From Prorocentrum cordatum (Eukaryota > Sar > Dinophyceae > Prorocentrales > Prorocentraceae): a stretch of 64,000 nt of DNA. Every line of letters starts with the position of its first letter. The first letter of the stretch is position 1. The stretch spans positions 1,133,869 to 1,197,868 of the forward strand of contig CAUYUJ010020281.1 of assembly GCA_963575745.1 (NCBI GenBank), read 5' to 3'. Positions 63,244 to 64,000 of the stretch are shown piece after piece. The position numbers and the translations under genes were made by a program. The notes beneath the pieces are model-generated. The model worked only from the letters and a program-made list of their open reading frames with translations, was not told the origin of the DNA and ran no database searches.

Positions 63244-64000
63244 AAATTATCCTGGCGAAGGACCCAACCATGTGCAGTTGTGAATATCGCATTGCGGGTG
63301 CCGCTTTCGGTGGAGCTCCCTGTGGGGCCACGAAACGCTGTGCTGGGTGGGGGTGACGCATGCGGGCGGCACCACTGGGGCCTTCGGTGGAGGTCCCTGT
63401 GGGGCCACGAAACGCTGTACTGGGCGGGGGTGACGCATGCGGGCGGCACCACTGGGGCCGTCGGTGGAGCTCCCTGTGGGGCCACGAAACGCTGTGCTGG
63501 GTGGGGGTGGCGCATGCGGGCGGCACCACTGGGGCCTTCGGTGGAGCTCCCTGTGGGGCCACGAAATGCTGTGCTGGGGTGGGGGTGACGCATGCGGGCG
63601 GCACCACTGGGGCCTTCGGTGGAGGTCCCTGTGGGGCCACGAAACGCTGTGTTTGGTGGAGGTGCCGAAATGGGTGTGCGGGACGCATGCGAGCGGTGGC
63701 ACTGGGGCCTTCGGTGGAGCTCCCTATGGGGCCACGAAACGTGTGAGGGGTGTGCCGAAATGGGTGTGGCTGACGCATGCGGGCTGGGGCCACGAAACGT
63801 GTGAGGGGTGTGCCGAATTGGGTGTGGCTGACGCATGCGGGCGGCGGCACTGCGGCCTTCGGTGGAGCTCCCTATGGGGCCACGAAAGCGTGTGAGGGGT
63901 GTGCCGAATTGGGTGTGGCTGACGCATGCGGGCGGCAGCACTGGGGCCTTCGGTGGAGCTCCCTATGGGGCCACGAAACGTGTGAGGGGTGTGCCGAATT
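63244..64000 (+). repeat. Second 77-bp satellite array, changing to about 90-bp units
   Basis: Left flank 63244-63291 as at 46987. About five 77-bp units (GGCACCACTGGGGCCTTCGG, GGAGCTCCCTGTGGGGCCAC, CGAAACGCTGTGCTGGGTGG) run to about 63650. Then units include ACGTGTGAGGGGTGTGCCGA plus TTGGGTGTGGCTGACG and are about 90 bp. The array continues past the window end. The sequence GTGAG(A/G)GGTGTGCCGA also closes the first array at 49001-49017. Confidence 0.93.

Overview
The window looks like nuclear DNA of a dinoflagellate or a close algal relative. It is GC-rich and gene-poor, and repeats of every scale fill it. The two convincing host coding regions fit a photosynthetic protist: a plastid-type phosphate/triose-phosphate translocator exon and a GH5 cellulase with a cysteine-rich tail, a combination seen in thecate dinoflagellates. 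The retroelements also fit: a LINE whose ORF1 starts with a RanBP2-like Cys finger, and a tyrosine-recombinase element. The assignment to dinoflagellates is inference. No spliced-leader, rRNA or tRNA gene was seen.

Layout. 0-2.3 kb: a solo end of a terminal-inverted-repeat (TIR) family, then the translocator exon on the minus strand. 2.6-5 kb: a CAT/CAC array, a 27-bp repeat and a pentanucleotide array. 5-17 kb: mostly non-coding, with short dispersed families, one TIR element at 12.1 kb and one unassigned possible exon at 10.5-11.0 kb. 17.2-19.6 kb: a decayed minus-strand coding region of unknown family, split by a minisatellite. 22.2-28.45 kb: a nearly full-length LINE with intact ORF1 and broken ORF2. 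28.9-29.3 kb: an 83-bp satellite. 30-33.8 kb: a tandem array of a roughly 630-bp unit in which each copy carries a different expanded triplet tract, one copy being split by an 845-bp inserted element. 34.6-38.9 kb: a complete 154-bp TIR element, a 73-bp satellite with dimer structure, a GGCTGA array, and a second copy of the element that split the 30-kb array. 41.05-42.3 kb: the GH5 cellulase on the minus strand. 43.6-45.65 kb: composite tandem arrays. 47.0-49.0 kb: a 77-bp satellite of about 25 units. 51.2-55.2 kb: a dead tyrosine-recombinase element with gag-like pieces. 56-62 kb: simple-sequence tracts and dispersed repeats. 62.3-64 kb: two-ended and one-ended TIR copies, then a second array of the 77-bp satellite that runs off the window.

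Relations between parts. Both host genes and most decayed coding pieces lie on the minus strand and the LINE on the plus strand, so the stretch could be one minus-strand transcribed block with long repeat-filled introns; this cannot be proved from sequence alone. Several short dispersed families end in, or are followed by, CTC-type tracts. The 77-bp satellite occurs at two loci 16 kb apart with the same left flank and the same right-hand motif; at the second locus it begins inside the end of the 154-bp TIR element. This link between a TIR family and satellite amplification is the most interesting structural result. Boundaries of decayed repeats are approximate to about 10-20 bp.
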